NCBI GenBank assembly: GCA_004352715.1
Contig: SCFE01000018.1
Coordinates: 2,386,399-2,450,398 of the forward strand
Direction: 5' to 3'
Origin: Hofstenia miamia
Taxonomy: Eukaryota; Xenacoelomorpha; Acoela
DNA: 64,000 nt
Positions 37,146-50,250 of the stretch are shown in pieces. How positions within the stretch are numbered: position 1 is the stretch's first letter; the number at the start of each line of letters is the position of its first letter. A program made the translations under genes and the position numbers. Below the pieces are notes generated by a model, which saw nothing but the letters and a program-made list of their open reading frames with translations, did not search any database and was not told the DNA's origin.

Positions 37146-38103
37146 ATCTGCACCAGGTATGATTAGGAGTATAACAACAAAATGTAGCTGCTAGTAATAA
37201 GTATAAATCCAAAAGCCTAGAAAACAATGATTTCCCACCAAATATGCTATAATATTAACTTAATGATACAGATATACAACCACACTTTAGTTTTGAAGGC
37301 ATTAGTTAACAAAAACCAAGTTGTTATTGTTGTCCCAAGTAATTTGTCACAATCAAAAACTAGATTTTTGTTGCTGGCATTACCATTTTTAAGCAAATTA
37401 TGGGCATAACAGGGTAAATAAAACTGTTTTCACTTAAGATAATCAAATCCACAATAAAGTCTTAAATACAGCTTAAAACTTTTTTTGTAGATTAACAAAA
37501 TAAGCAAATTCAGCATTGCACCAAGTAATTTGATGCCTACTTTATATATACAAACACAGTTTAGTGGGCCCAATTTATGAGATAAAATTTCCATGAAATG
37601 CCTTATAATAATATGTAACTTTAAAGTTCCATAAGAAAACCAATTTATAAAAATTATCTCCACCAATTTTCAAGAAAACTTTTTTGACTACAGATGATTA
37701 CAAACCTTCATATGAAATTCAAATTCTGAGTGCAATACTTTTTTTCCAATATTAAGGATTCAACAACTCCATTAAACTTTAAAATTATTCACACTGATTA
37801 TATAGATGTTTTTCATAAATCAAATTTTTGCCAAAGTCATATTCAGTACTTTCAAAATGCTTTGATTTCATTTTGAAAATATTGCCGGGGTAGAAAAATT
37901 TCATTTGTAAATTTTTCCTAAACTATGCAGTTTGGAATTTTGTTATGCAAAAAAAATCCTTATTGACACATGGTAAAACATAAGCCCTCCTAATAGAGAA
38001 GAAGTTTTCTAAATATTTGGTGTTCTAACCTATATAGATGAATATGGAAATGTAAATGTTTCAGTAATGGAATCTGGTAACCTACTAGAATCACCACCTG
38101 GAC
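37146..38103. other. Non-coding stretch, nothing recognised
   Basis: CpG-poor, AT-rich; short ORFs without motifs. Confidence 0.5.
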
Positions 38104-38324
38104 NNNNNNNNNNNNNNNNNNNNNNNNNNNNNNNNNNNNNNNNNNNNNNNNNNNNNNNNNNNNNNNNNNNNNNNNNNNNNNNNNNNNNNNNNNNNNNNNN
38201 NNNNNNNNNNNNNNNNNNNNNNNNNNNNNNNNNNNNNNNNNNNNNNNNNNNNNNNNNNNNNNNNNNNNNNNNNNNNNNNNNNNNNNNNNNNNNNNNNNNN
38301 NNNNNNNNNNNNNNNNNNNNNNNN
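38104..38324. other. Assembly gap, 221 N
   Basis: Run of N. Confidence 0.95.
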
Positions 38325-38816
38325 TTCTAAGTTATTCTGATCATGATTTAAAAACTCATTCAACTGCAAATGATTCTTTAAAATATCTCCAGTGTGAGAG
38401 AATAAATTGCAAAACAAGTCTCAGTATAATCAGAAGGTAGTAACCAACAAAAATGAAGGATTAACAGCAAATTTTATGCTGAAAAAAAATTCTTATTCTA
38501 GATAATTTAACATACATTTATATAGCTCATGTAATCTTGAAAATTAGAAAAACAAGCACATAATATTCTATTTAACTGCCAAAATAGCACTTAAGCCTGA
38601 AGACTTTCATAGATTGTTAGAGTTAAGCAACTTTTCTAATTACAGTGAAACAATTCATTATAAAATGAGTTAACCTATCAAAGGATCAAGTAACATTATA
38701 GGAGCATTTCTACAAATTGTATGTATATTTATTTTGGCTAACCCATAAAACTTTTTTGATAATTGATTAGTTCTTTTTATTGCCTCAGTAAATATGTGTG
38801 AATGAGAGTCTATTTA

Positions 38817-40341
38817 GCCTTTTACTTAGATTTAGATTTGGTTTATTATTTTCTTTATCTTCCTTGTCTGTCTGTACTTGTTTTGTCCTTTGTAAATATT
38901 TAATTTTTAGTCTAAGGACATGCTGGCAACCTACATTTGGTTTTCCCTGCTTTTTTGTCTAATACAAAAATATTAATGTTTACTAATAGTATGATGCAAG
39001 AATGGTGATTGGAATGAGGACTTGCATTGTTTTTTCAGTTCAGTGATTTTGAAAAACTTCATAATTTGGAGTACCATTTATGTGTAATAGACAAAAAGGA
39101 TGAATGAAAATTATGTGTAATATTTGAGGAAAGTTTACCACAAGTGACTGGACATTTTTTGTAAAATTTGTAGTCTCAATGTGCTCAAAGTAATTGTGAT
39201 TAAGGGTTGGTACTCTTTGGAAACAATGAGTAGTTTAGAACTGACAGCTACTTTGTTAACCTGATAATTCAAATTGTACAGTTTGAATTTTTAAAATAAG
39301 CATGAATGCACCATACAAATCAATAACACAAAATTGGATGTAAGAATTTTATGTTTTATTTGAGTAATTAAACATTATAAAAAGTTTTTGGAGCATTAAT
39401 TTTATATGTCTATGCAAATTTATAAATACATCCTATTTGATGAAGTTAATCTTTATACTATATTTAAGCTTATTTTCATTGTCAGTTTTATGAAAGTGAT
39501 TTTAATTTCCAAGCAAATTTTCTTGGCAGAAAGTGCAAGTATTTGAAAAAATAACAATATTTACTTCTCAAATTTCAANGCCTTTTACTTAGATTTAGAT
39601 TTGGTTTATTATTTTCTTTATCTTCCTTGTCTGTTAGTACTTGTTTTGTCCTTTGTAAATATTTAATTTTAAGTCTAAGGACATGCTGGCAACCTACATT
39701 TGGTTTTCCCTGCTTTTTTGTCTAATACAAAAATATTAATGTTTACTAATAGTATGATGCAAGAATGGTGATTGGAATGAGGCCTTGCATTGTTTTTTCA
39801 GTTCAGTGATTTTGAAAACCTTCATAATTTGGAGTACCATTTATGTGTAATAGACAAAAAGGATGAATGAAAATTATGTGTAATATTTGAGGAAAGTTTA
39901 CCACAAGTGACTGGACATTTTTTGTAAAATTTGTAGTCTCAATGTGCTCAAAGTAATTGTGATTAAGGGTTGGTACTCTTTGGAAACAATGAGTAGTTTA
40001 GAACTGACAGCTACTTTGTTAACCTGATAATTCAAATTGTACAGTTTGAATTTTTAAAATAAGCATGAATGCACCATACAAATCAATAACACAAAATTGG
40101 ATGTAAGAATTTTATGTTTTATTTGAGTAATTAAACATTATAAAAAGTTTTTGGAGCATTAATTTTATATGTCTATGCAAATTTATAAATACATCCTATT
40201 TGATGAAGTTAATCTTTATACTATATTTAAGCTTATTTTCATTGTCAGTTTTATGAAAGTGATTTTAATTTCCAAGCAAATTTTCTTGGCAGAAAGTGCA
40301 AGTATTTGAAAAAATAACAATATTTACTTCCCAAATTTCAA
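38817..40341 (+). repeat. 762-bp direct tandem duplication joined by a single N
   Basis: 38817-39578 and 39580-40341 are almost identical, with only a handful of substitutions, and are separated by one N at 39579. No coding content is seen. The single N at the exact junction suggests two overlapping contig ends that were placed side by side, not a true tandem. An inverted near-copy of one unit lies at 58500-59233. Confidence 0.9.
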
Positions 40342-40478
40342 AATTTGATCATTATTTAAGAATTTGCATTATTAATTTTATGTATGTACAATGAAATATT
40401 GAATGCTTAGGATTTTTATTTTACATGTTTTTAGTTGAATTAAGTTACTCAGTCAAATTTTGTGTAAATACACTTAAT

Positions 40479-41373
40479 TGAGGCAGTTAGGGACCTTTCC
40501 AAGATTATTTTCATTATTTTATGTTATTAAATTGATTTTACCATTTTCCTATTTTATCTTCCAGATGATGTAATGATGATGCTGTTTTCAAGTGTAGTTT
40601 TGTGGCACTACTAATTATTGTCCCCTTGATTAAGTGGCACATGTTATTTCTTGATTAAATTTGCAAGGGAAATGAATTGTAGAAGTGTAAACAAAGTACA
40701 GGTATAATTCAAATCTTGGATAAATACAAACAATAATGTAAACAGAGAGAATTGATTTTGTTTCACGAAAACTGTGTTCACTTTCTATCAAAATTTAATT
40801 AAGTATCTTTTTGCTATGATAATTGTGTAAGTTACCAGCAACAATTTGGGAGATTCCTCCTCTGATCTAGGGATGACAAATTGTTCCTATGACAGTTGCA
40901 GCCCAAATTGTGGACTGTTTTAGGTTATGGCTACAGATATGTATAGGCTATAAAAGAACTGGTTGTTAAATGCAACATGCACATGCACATACTTCCTACA
41001 CTGTGATTAAATAATGCCTGTTGGCTAACATGAATGCATGGCAATTACATGCTATTTATGTATTTGATGAGATTTAATAAAACAACTGAGACTGTATATT
41101 AAGCTAAATAATAAGTTGTGAGACACATAGGGCAGCACCAAATGAACAAATTCCCAAACCTCACACATTGGATATCACTTTGGTGAGATGCTGTGTAAAT
41201 TGGTTATCTTGAATGTTTGTTTTCTTACTCTTTGTAAATTATTAATTTACCTTACTTACCTGGAATTCATTAGAATCAGGGTTACTCTAGTTAATGTTCA
41301 CCAAAGTGACTATCTGCATTGACATTTAGTTCTATGGTACAGTTCACTCTATCATCAACACAGTGATTCTACA
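40479..41373 (+). mobile_element. Degraded LTR of the TGTAGA...TCTACA family
   Basis: Related to the LTRs at 41732 and 44060. It starts TGAGGCAGTTAGGGACC, shares internal blocks TGTCCCCTTGATT, CAACAATTTGGGAG and GCCCAAATTGTGG, and ends GTGATTCTACA. No target duplication is evident, so the 5' end is approximate. Another copy, inverted, is at 57299-58076. Confidence 0.55.
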
Positions 41374-41731
41374 ATAACAGAAGGCTACAATATTTTAATA
41401 TATAAATTATTTTCAAGAGGATTTTCTTTTACTTAGAGTGTAAATCATTTCTCTATAAAGTTGTGGTGTGAGTGTTCATTTTACTTTGAGTTTTTCCATT
41501 CTGAGGGCTTAAACATCCTGATTATTGAGCAAAATAGCTTTTCTTGTTTCAAATGTATCAAGCAATGTTTGTAAGTGAATTTTCAATAGAGTACAAATAC
41601 TAAGTATTTTTCTAAGTTTTCTCAATAAATTTTTCAAGATCATTTAAGACTGAGTGCTAAATTTCAAGTGATAATAAAGGCTGTCCATGATAATTTAACA
41701 AGTATTTTCAAAATATTTGTCTGGTTCTTAT

Positions 41732-42683
41732 TGTAGAGTCACTTGGGGCCTACTTTTTTCAACTTTATTATTTTTGGCACTCTGAAATGGTGTTGTATCT
41801 TTTTGACATTTTGATTCCTTGATTTGCTGCTATTTATTTGTATCAATTTCTTTTAAACAACTTCTGAATTTTGATAGTGTTAGTATTTGTCCCCTTGATT
41901 TGAATTACATGTGTTTGCTCAATTTAACTTTGAGAGGGAAATTGTGCTTTGAAATTGTAAACAAGTCAGGTAATAAGTTACAGATTTTTGTAATAAATAT
42001 CTGAGTCACTGTAGTGAAACACACAATAAATTTGGCTTCTGTCTATTGAATTTGATCTTTTCAATTATTTATCTATTTACCCATTTAGATTCATTGATTA
42101 AAGATTTGTTAATGATAACTGTTGCTTAAGATCTGACAACAATTTGGGAAGAAACTGCACCAGGTCTGGGGCAACAAATAGCTTCTTAACAGTGACAGCC
42201 TGAATTGTGGCCACTTTAGGTTATGACTACTTGTAGGGAATAACATCTTTTATTTGATCTGTTTGTACATGCACTTAATAATTTACACCTTGCAAATATA
42301 CTATGCCATTGGTGAATTTGAATGCACAGCAATTATGTGCCTGTTATTTGTTATATATTTACAAGAGCTGAGATAAGAGAACTTGGAGATAAACTGTTTA
42401 TTGAGCTAGAAATTAATACTTGAGGCACACACAATTAGCACCTTGGCAAGTAAGGATGGCTTCAAAGATATGGCTTCAGTGTGATGCCATGTCAATTTGT
42501 CACTGCTGGAGCTCTTTTTGGAATAGAATTTCTTTATTTGTTAGGCAAAAATCAGTGAACCAATGTATGTTTTCTCTTGGAATGTGGGTCACTCTCTGCT
42601 ATGGTAGACTTTGCAACTTTTGATCTAAACTCTTGAGTTACCCAGTACCACTAGAGTAGCCAGAGCTCCCCCACAATTCTACA
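41732..42683 (+). mobile_element. Solo LTR with 4-bp target duplication TTAT
   Basis: Starts TGTAGAGTCACTTGGGGCC and ends ACAATTCTACA. The termini are imperfect inverted repeats with TG...CA ends. TTAT occurs immediately on both sides (41728-41731, 42684-42687). It aligns along its length with 44060-45043. It holds no internal retrotransposon sequence, so it is a solo LTR left by LTR-LTR recombination. The 67-codon ORF at 42420-42623 within it is not a gene. The element superfamily is not determinable from the LTR alone; a 4-bp duplication fits Ty3/gypsy and others. Confidence 0.8.
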
Positions 42684-42787
42684 TTATATATTAAAATTCT
42701 GAGCTTGAATTTAAAAATTTTTATAAGACTTCTAATTTCAATTAAATTTTTTGGAAATTTATTCTGAGATTTTAATTGTCACAAAGA

Positions 42788-42815
<28 letters not shown>
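42788..42815. repeat. (TA)n microsatellite
   Basis: Perfect TA run of about 28 bp, inside the CpG-poor domain. Confidence 0.95.
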
Positions 42816-42818
<3 letters not shown>

Positions 42819-44059
42819 ATAGATAAGGAAACAAAGTTTAATAAAATTTTTATTTGAGCCTGTCTTCTTTAGGTTTCCATTCAGTTTGAGTTTCTAAAAT
42901 TCCAAAAAGTAGAATTTAATAACATATCAAGCATGAGTTGCAGTATGCATGCATTTTAATAATTGCATAAGAAATAAGCATTGTGAATTCCCTAATGTAA
43001 TAGAATTAAAACAATTTTTATTGCAAAAGAAATTTAAAAAAGCAAAACAAAGAAGACAAAGATAAAATACTACAAACTATTATACATGTATAGTTACAAA
43101 CTGATTAATATGCACTATTACATAAATGGGAATAAATTTTAAATGAAATCTGTCCATGTATTTATTTGATTTGATATTCCTAATAGGAATTGCTTAGCTA
43201 ATAAAAGCTCATTAATTTTTTGTCACAAGTTTTTAAAATTTTGTGCAATTTGGATTTTGGGACTTAAACCATAATTTAGAAGCATTAAGAGAAAATGAAT
43301 CTGAATGATAAAAAATACTATGTAACTTTGTGATTACTCTCACTGATTTTGATATAATTACTTGTGAAATGTAAGGGTTTTAAATTGTGCACATATTTAT
43401 GCATCATACAAAGTGCTTGATATTGAAATAAGTATAATTGTGCAAGAACATTGCCATCTTTTATTAAATTCCTCAATGATTTATGATTATTGTTAGATTT
43501 TTTTTGCTATCCATTTATGTTATTGATATTAGTTGGCCTGCTCTTGTTATTATAAGTACAATATAATTAATACAATGCCTTGCAAAGAAGGTGCTCCATT
43601 CTGAGAATAACATGCTATACACACTTCCAACTGTGTCTTTAACTCAAACAAATTATGTCTGGTTATAAATTACAATTTATTATATAATACTGGCAATGAT
43701 CAGTGGACAGTTTGTGGAAAAAATGTGGTATTTGTGACCACTGATGCTAAAAGTGGACCATTAGCAGTATCAGTAGCAACTTTTGTAACACATAATCAGT
43801 GAACAGATGCTTGCAAATATAACTCACTTCAATATTTTGATTACTAAGTCCTTTTAATATCAAGAAAGGAATTGTGAAAAGCTTTTTAAAAAATTTTAAA
43901 TTTGTGAAGAATTATAAAATTCAAAATCTCTCTATTTTCTGTTATATATCTCATTTCTACTCTTACCACTTGCAAAACAAATTTACTTTTGCCAACAGCC
44001 TCGTATTTTCATGTTTATAAGTCATCTTTTGATAGTAAAAGCACAAATTTTGCTTCTAT
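42816..44059. other. Non-coding stretch between solo LTRs
   Basis: About 1.2 kb, CpG-poor, no gene or element recognised. Confidence 0.5.
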
Positions 44060-45043
44060 TGTAGAGTCACTTAGGGCCCCTATTTTAATTATTTCAATTA
44101 TTTCTGATTAACTTGGCACTCTAGTTTAGTGATTACATCTTCATGATGAAATGATTGTAGCTATCCATTCATCAATTTATTATTGTTTGATTCTTTGTAT
44201 TTTCAAGTGCAGTTTTATTATCATTTTATATTTGTCCCCTCAATCTGAGTCAAACATGTTATTGCTCATTTAATTTGCAAGGGAATTTCATACAACATTT
44301 TGTAAACATGTAACAGGTAATAATTCAATGAAATTGTTAAAAATACATGAGAGAACTGTATCAATTCCACAATATAATTTGTCTCACTTCAATTGTGCTT
44401 GATCTTTTTGATTTATTTATATGCTAACCACTTTTAGAGCTATATGGATTTTTGTATAGTAAATCTTGCTTAAGATCTGGCAACAATTTGGGAGTTACTC
44501 CATGAGTCTCTGGGGCAAAAACTAGCACCTTAGCAGTTGGCAGCCCAAATTGTGGTTGCTTTAGGTTATCACTACATATATGTGTAGGGAATAACATCTT
44601 TTAATTCAATCATTTCATTTTGTACATGCACTTAATAACAACACATTGCAAATATAATATGCTGTTGGCAAATGTGAATGCACAGTAATTATGTGCCTTT
44701 TGTTTTATTATTTACTAACATGAGCTGAGATAACAGAACTCTGAGCTAAATTGTTTATTTAAGCTAGAAATTAATACTTGAGACATGCAATTAGCAATAT
44801 GGTGAGTAAGGACAGCTTCATGGATATGGCTTTGGCATGATGCCATGGGAATTGGTCCCTGCTGGAAGTCTATTCTCAGAGGATAGTTTCTGTTTTTCTT
44901 TATTGAATCAGTGAACCACCAATGTTCTTTCTTTTGCTAGAATGTGGATCACTCTCTATAATGGTAGCCTCTGCAACCCTTGATATTAACTCTTGAGTTT
45001 CCCAGTACCACTTGAGTAGCCAGAGCTCACCCATGATTCTACA
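44060..45043 (+). mobile_element. Solo LTR with 4-bp target duplication CTAT
   Basis: Starts TGTAGAGTCACTTAGGGCCCC and ends CCATGATTCTACA. CTAT is directly repeated on both sides (44056-44059, 45044-45047). It shares many blocks with 41732-42683, for example GCTTAAGATCTGRCAACAAT and GTAGCCAGAGCTC. The pair differ in target duplication, so they are independent insertions and not two LTRs of one element. Confidence 0.8.
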
Positions 45044-45189
45044 CTATCTGTCCCAAGTTCATTTTTATCAGCATTAAAAAGAAATTAATAACAGCTTTTA
45101 TATGTTACATCTTATTAGCTGTATACTCTATTAAAACAAATTCAGGGTTGATTTTACCTTTTCAATCTTACTTTCAAAAGCTGAATAAA

Positions 45190-47236
45190 ATGAAAATTCT
45201 ACTAAATACGTACACTTGAATTGTCTTAATCTTAGCAGCAAAAATTTAGAATTTAAGCAATTAATTTCAAGTTTTAAGAATGATGTCATACTAGCCATTT
45301 TGAGACTTGGCTAAAAAGTCATGATCCTGAAAACATATGGTTTTTAAAAATGATGCATATACTGTATTCAGAAGAGACAGATTATCCAATACTCCACTCA
45401 GTAAAACAAAAGGTGGGGGAGTTCTCCTTCTAGTACCAAATTCATTTAATCCAAAATTGCGCAATGATATTGGGAGTAATCTATCATCAAATTTTGAAAG
45501 TCTTTGGGTAGAAATAAATAATCCAATAAAAAATTCTAAATTTAAAAGTCAGTTGCTCAATGTATCTTCCTGTCCAAAAAGAAATTTGCTAATTTGTTTA
45601 TTGAGCAATTAGAAGAGGAATTATCTTTGGCTTGTTCTGAAAATAAAGATTTAATTCTGCATGGGGACTGGAACCAAAATTATTTCAGTACTATTGACAA
45701 ATGCAAAATTGACCTACTTTTAAATACTTTTAATTTAAATACCACACTAATTGATTACATTGTGCTTACTGAAACAAGTAGTGCATCTTATAATTTTTAT
45801 TCATCTGAATACCCTTTTTCTAACCACTGCATTACATCCATTGAGTTTTCTAAATCTGAATCATCTTTGAATAATGCCACAAAGTAGATATAAACTCATA
45901 AAAAGTCTACTGAAAATATAAACAATTTTAAATCTGCACTTTGCTTAGAAAATTGGCTTTCAGTGTTTACTGCCTCAGACTCAACTACATTTTTCAGAAA
46001 TTTTTTAATTTTGCCCAGAGAGGAGAATTATGATTAAATCAAATTCCAATAGTAATTCAAACATATCTGCACATAGTAAACCTTGGATAAATGACTTTTG
46101 TAAAGCACTGATTCATGAAAAAATACAGCATATAGAATATTTAAAAGTTCTAAGACTTATAATAATTTTGTTGCATATAAAATGGCTAGAAATTTCTATA
46201 ACATTAAATATCACAAGGCCTATAGTGAATACATTAGAAATGAATATGCCCAACTACCAAGTCACAGTCAAAGTGGAAGCTAATTCATGAGATCAGTAAT
46301 AATAAAAAATCTAAATTGTATTGATGCTATCAAAAATATAAATGGAAAAATCCTTACAGACATCTATGAAATTTCTAACAAATTAAACCAGACTTTTATT
46401 AATCTAGGAAAATATAATGGTTCAAATTTTAAGTTTAAAAGTAAATCAGCTAAAGTTATTAATCCTGAGTTTTCTTTCCATTTTACAAGTTTTGAAACCT
46501 TAAAATCAATTCACAAACTTAAGCCCAACTAATCAAGTGGGCCCTCCAAAATTTCTTTGTGGGGCACTTAAAATCTCTGAAGATATAATTGCCAATCCCT
46601 TAAATTTTATTTTTAATCAATACATAAAAAATAATTTTCTGGATTATTTAAAACTTGCCCATGTTACTCCCATTTTTAAAAAAAAATTATCCATCAGTTG
46701 CCCAAAATTATAAAACCAATTTCTATCACATCCTCAATAAGCAAAGTATTTGAAATATTATTGCACAATCAAATAACTAAATACCTAAATAAGTACAACC
46801 TACTGTCGAACACTCAATTTTGTTTTCAAAAAAAATTCTCTACCATGAATGCCTTTTTAAGAGTCACAGAAAACTGGAGATCATCAATGGATGCAAATAA
46901 GTTGTAGCTATTGATTTACCAGATCTTTCTAAAGCTTTTGATTTGATTAATCATAGTATACTAATAAAAAATTATCCTATATGGGTTTTTCTAATAAAAG
47001 CAGAAATTTGATAACTAGTTATTTGAAGGATAGGTTTTAGAGAGTGAAGATAAGTGCTGTTTTTTCAAATTGGCTGCCTGTTAACATTTTTTTCCTCAAG
47101 GAACAATTCTAGGTCCCCTTCTTTTCAGTATATATGTAAACAACATGCACATGACAACTGATTATAATTTAATTCAATATGCTGATTATACCTACATATT
47201 CAATGATAATAAATCCATGCATATTGTGACATCATT
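45190..47236 (+). pseudogene. Non-LTR retrotransposon ORF2, endonuclease and RT part (CR1/Jockey-like), interrupted
   Basis: A plus-strand LINE polyprotein, broken by frameshifts into four or more open pieces. The AP-endonuclease domain starts with MKILLNTYT at 45190. It continues with GGGVLLLVPNSF (about 45405), FESLWVEI, LILHGDWNQNYF (the GDxN block, about 45650) and YPFSNHCITSIEF (about 45815). The last is where family members have SDH; here the Asp is Asn. A KPWINDFCKALI linker follows (about 46080). The RT begins with the PISITSSISKVFE block (about 46705), then LSKAFDLINHS and QGTILGPLLFSIYVNN. It ends in YADYT at 47178-47192, where the active-site YADD has lost its second Asp through one base change. 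ORF1 is absent; the element starts just after the LTR at 45043. The frame is lost at about 47236, and the C-terminal part reappears at 53720, on the far side of an integrase element. Confidence 0.85.
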
Positions 47237-48464
47237 CAATGTGTTAAAAACATTTTGTCACTAGTATTTCAAATTTATTAAATATCAATTGTACATTATT
47301 ATTATTGATATGAAATTGTATTGCCTTGTTTGACTTAATGAGTAAGAGACAATCTGTGCAATTTTAAACATTTGAATCATCTGCTGCACAGTAATTGTGA
47401 TCTAATTCATTAACATGTAAAAGGTAAACAAGGGACCTGTTAGTGTTTACTTATAGTTTCACAGTATGAAACTTTAGTGTTTCTTTTGTTTATCAAACAC
47501 CTGTTTTTATATTTAAATATTTGAATTTGTTATTGAAGGTTCAATAGATTTTACTCTACCCTTACTACTTGTTGCATATGCTATTTATTAAAATGCTTTT
47601 CGAGATTATCTGATTGTTTTCAAGGGTGCCTTGTTCAGGTACAGCTTTACAAGTAACATCTCTAGTGCCCTTTGACAGGTTTAGGTATAGGGCTTTTTCC
47701 CAACTGCTCATTTTTGTTATGTTTATTATATTTAATACAGCACCTATATTGCATGAGCTGAGGCATGCACTAAATTTAGGTAAACTAGCATATAGGGTAC
47801 ACTTCACACCAAAAACTTATAGGGCTTCTCTCTCCACTTAAATTAGGGTTCCTGTCTTATACAACTCTTTCTATAAAGGTTGTTTATATTGGGTCAGCTG
47901 AGTGTGGCCATACACCTTTCCCTTACCTGATCTCTGATGTTATCTTTAACTTAGATTAGGAATGGGCTTGTTCTAGCACTGGAGTCAGGCTGTTAATTAC
48001 TGTGATATTGGCAAATCCTGGTGTTAATCAACATAGATTTTCATGCTGATGCTATATGGTGACCACTGCAGGACACTCCTAAAGACAAGTATGTTTCATA
48101 ATTAACAGCACCTCTGCACAGGGATCCTGATAAAAAAGCTGCATGAAAGAGTGAGCAAAATTATCTAAAGTTCTAGAGACTCTATTTGATCAGAAGTGTT
48201 GCAGCAGCCAATGTGGCTAAACAATCATGCTGTGGAGACCTGTCTATACCAAAAAAATTTTTTTAGAGAAACCTAAAGCCTAAGTCAGTCAACTGAAGAT
48301 CAGCATTGCTGAAAGCTGTATCCACTCAAGCCCCTCAGGCACCACTACATAAAAGCAAAATGCCAACAACACATAATAAAAAACAAGTTACTCCTACCTC
48401 TCAGTCCAACCTCTGGTCAAAATACAAAAACCTCTCCAGAGAGGAATCAAAAAAATTAACTCCT
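47237..48464 (+). mobile_element. 5' part of the nested integrase element (possible LTR/leader)
   Basis: About 1.2 kb between the broken LINE and the first coiled-coil coding sequence of the inserted element. It has no protein motif; the ORFs at 47565-47807 (minus) and 47614-47841 (plus) are mutually overlapping and unrecognised. At 48057 the sequence TGGTGACCACTGC resembles the TGGTGACCCCGACG-type primer-binding site found after the 5' LTR of many Ty3/gypsy elements, with its CpGs mutated. The preceding about 800 bp would then be a 5' LTR. No second LTR copy was found at the other end, so this stays a suggestion. Confidence 0.3.
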
Positions 48465-49020
48465 TTGAAGCCAACATAAATGCATTGAAATATAAAATAG
48501 AAGACATCCAAATCAAAAATAATAAAAGGTTTGACATGAATTAAAAAGAAAATCAAAACCTACATCAAGAAATAGTAATTTTGCAATCTGATAAAATTCC
48601 AATTGTCAATGAATATAAAACACTGCAGGTGTCAAAAAATTAAATGCACACTAAACTCAAGGAACAACCTCTTAAAAAAAGCTAAAGAAAGCAATCATCA
48701 AAACATACAGTTAACAGAAAGGTAGATTTCCAAAAAAGCAAAAAACAAGACATTACAAAATCAAGTTAGGGAAACAAATATCCACCTATAAGCCATATGA
48801 AATGTTAATCCTAACTTTACAATTTTAAATACTCCAACTAGTTGGAACAAACCTACACCTAGACAAAATACTTAGGGACATCAGGTTCAACACCCACCCT
48901 TTCCAATAAGTAACATGATTCCTCAACTATCCTCTCTGATTACCATTTCAGATTTAACTAACCTGACACCAATGAGGACAAATTTCCCTCAATCACCAAT
49001 TATTAATCTTTACTTGATAA
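48465..49020 (+). pseudogene. Gag-like or coiled-coil ORF of the nested element
   Basis: One frame starting about 48465 reads FEANINALKYKIEDIQIKNN, then KENQNLHQEIVILQSDK after a stop. This is a heptad-like pattern typical of a coiled coil. Downstream, other frames give a Pro-rich, Ser/Thr-rich segment (for example HPPFPISNMIPQLSSL). There is no CCHC zinc knuckle or protease DSG motif. A coiled coil before an integrase would suit a Gag remnant, but homology is not shown. Several stops and frameshifts are present. Confidence 0.35.
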
Positions 49021-49059
49021 TATTAACAATAAATTGGAAATAATAAATAAAATTAAGAA

Positions 49060-50250
49060 CTCACAATTAACTAATTTAATCAGTAAATACTACAACCATT
49101 ACAAATGGGCTTTAACAGCAAATGGTCTTCTCTTCACCACAGATAAACACCATAATTGAATTGCTTTACTTGAATCCTATAAATGAGATATTGCTAGAAA
49201 ATTCCACAAAAGAGGCAATAATGGTATCATCCAAATGGAATGAACCTTGAATACCAAATTCATTTGTATAGGTGTTAGATCAATTGTCACTGATGTCATC
49301 AATAAGTGTACAACTTGTATCCTAACTAACACCACACATTTTCCAAAGCAAAAAACCAACCTTCAAGAAAATTACATCATCTGGCCCAAATGATATAGTC
49401 CATGTTGATATTGAACAATTGTAGAAAGATGATGAAGGCTTTCAATACATACTTGTATTAGTAGACAATTTCACCAAATATGCTCACATGGTCTCCATCA
49501 CCAGCCAAACAGCATGTACTGTTGCCACAGCAATATTACACACATGGATTCTCTGTTTCAGTCCTATGAATACACTAATATCAGATAGAGGCACACAATT
49601 TGAAAGCTTCTTCACATAAGAACTACTACAACAGGTTGACATCTTACATGAGCACACCACACCATACCATCAGCAAAGCAATGGGGTAGTGGAAAGACTT
49701 AACAAAACTTTAATTAAGCTCATAGGTATTGCAACTTCCAGAGTTGCTGGCAAATACTGGAGATATATACTTCCCCATATCAAATACTTTTATAACACTA
49801 ACATTCAATCCACAACTGGTCTCACACCCTTCAAAGCAACATATGGCTATGAAGCAAATACACCACTAGCAATGATGTATAAGCAATACAAACCACTACC
49901 AAAAAAGTGATTACATCAAAGACTTGATGCAACAACTTTAAGAAATACATGAAACCATATGCATGTTTAACAAGAAAAGTTCAGTTCATGAAATACCTAA
50001 TTACAACAAAATGTATATCATCAACCACATCAAGGTAGCAATAAATTCTATTCTTTCACACCAGTACAAACTACTGATGACAAACAAACATGTAAACTTG
50101 CTATGTCCTGGTCAGGTCCACACACAATCACTAAAGTGTTAGACCATCACAACTATATCCTAGACAATGGTACAACAAGAAATTTCCAATCATTACAGAG
50201 AACAATTAAGGACATAGAACATACAATAATATATAACAAACATGAATTTT
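49060..50250 (+). pseudogene. Ty3/gypsy-type integrase (H2C2, DD35E core, GPY-like module)
   Basis: The nested element's best domain, with enzyme parts in order. First is a linker (WALTANGLLFTTDK) and an HHCC zinc-binding region (KFHKRGNNG ... DVINKCTTC, about 49195-49325). The DDE core has Asp at 49407 (HVDIEQL), Asp at 49584 (LISDRGTQFES) and Glu at 49692 (SNGVVERLNKTL). All three are in one frame, with 58 residues between the Asps and 35 between the second Asp and Glu. Then WRYILPHIKYFYNT and TGLTPFKATYG follow, the usual end of Ty3/gypsy cores. Last is MSWSGPHTITKVLDHHNYIL (about 50105-50165), equivalent to the GPY/F module. Integrase joins element cDNA or DNA ends to host DNA. At least two in-frame stops lie in the core, so it is inactive. 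Unusually, no protease, RT or RNase H precedes it. A Ginger-type DNA transposase, which carries the same domains, is an alternative. Confidence 0.8.

Noticed and set aside
42420-42623. 67-codon ORF
   Set aside because: Lies inside a well-defined solo LTR. The related LTR at 44060 does not keep the frame.
40479-45043. The three LTR copies as the two ends of one retrotransposon
   Set aside because: The two clean copies have different target duplications (TTAT, CTAT) and only about 1.4 kb of non-coding DNA lies between them.
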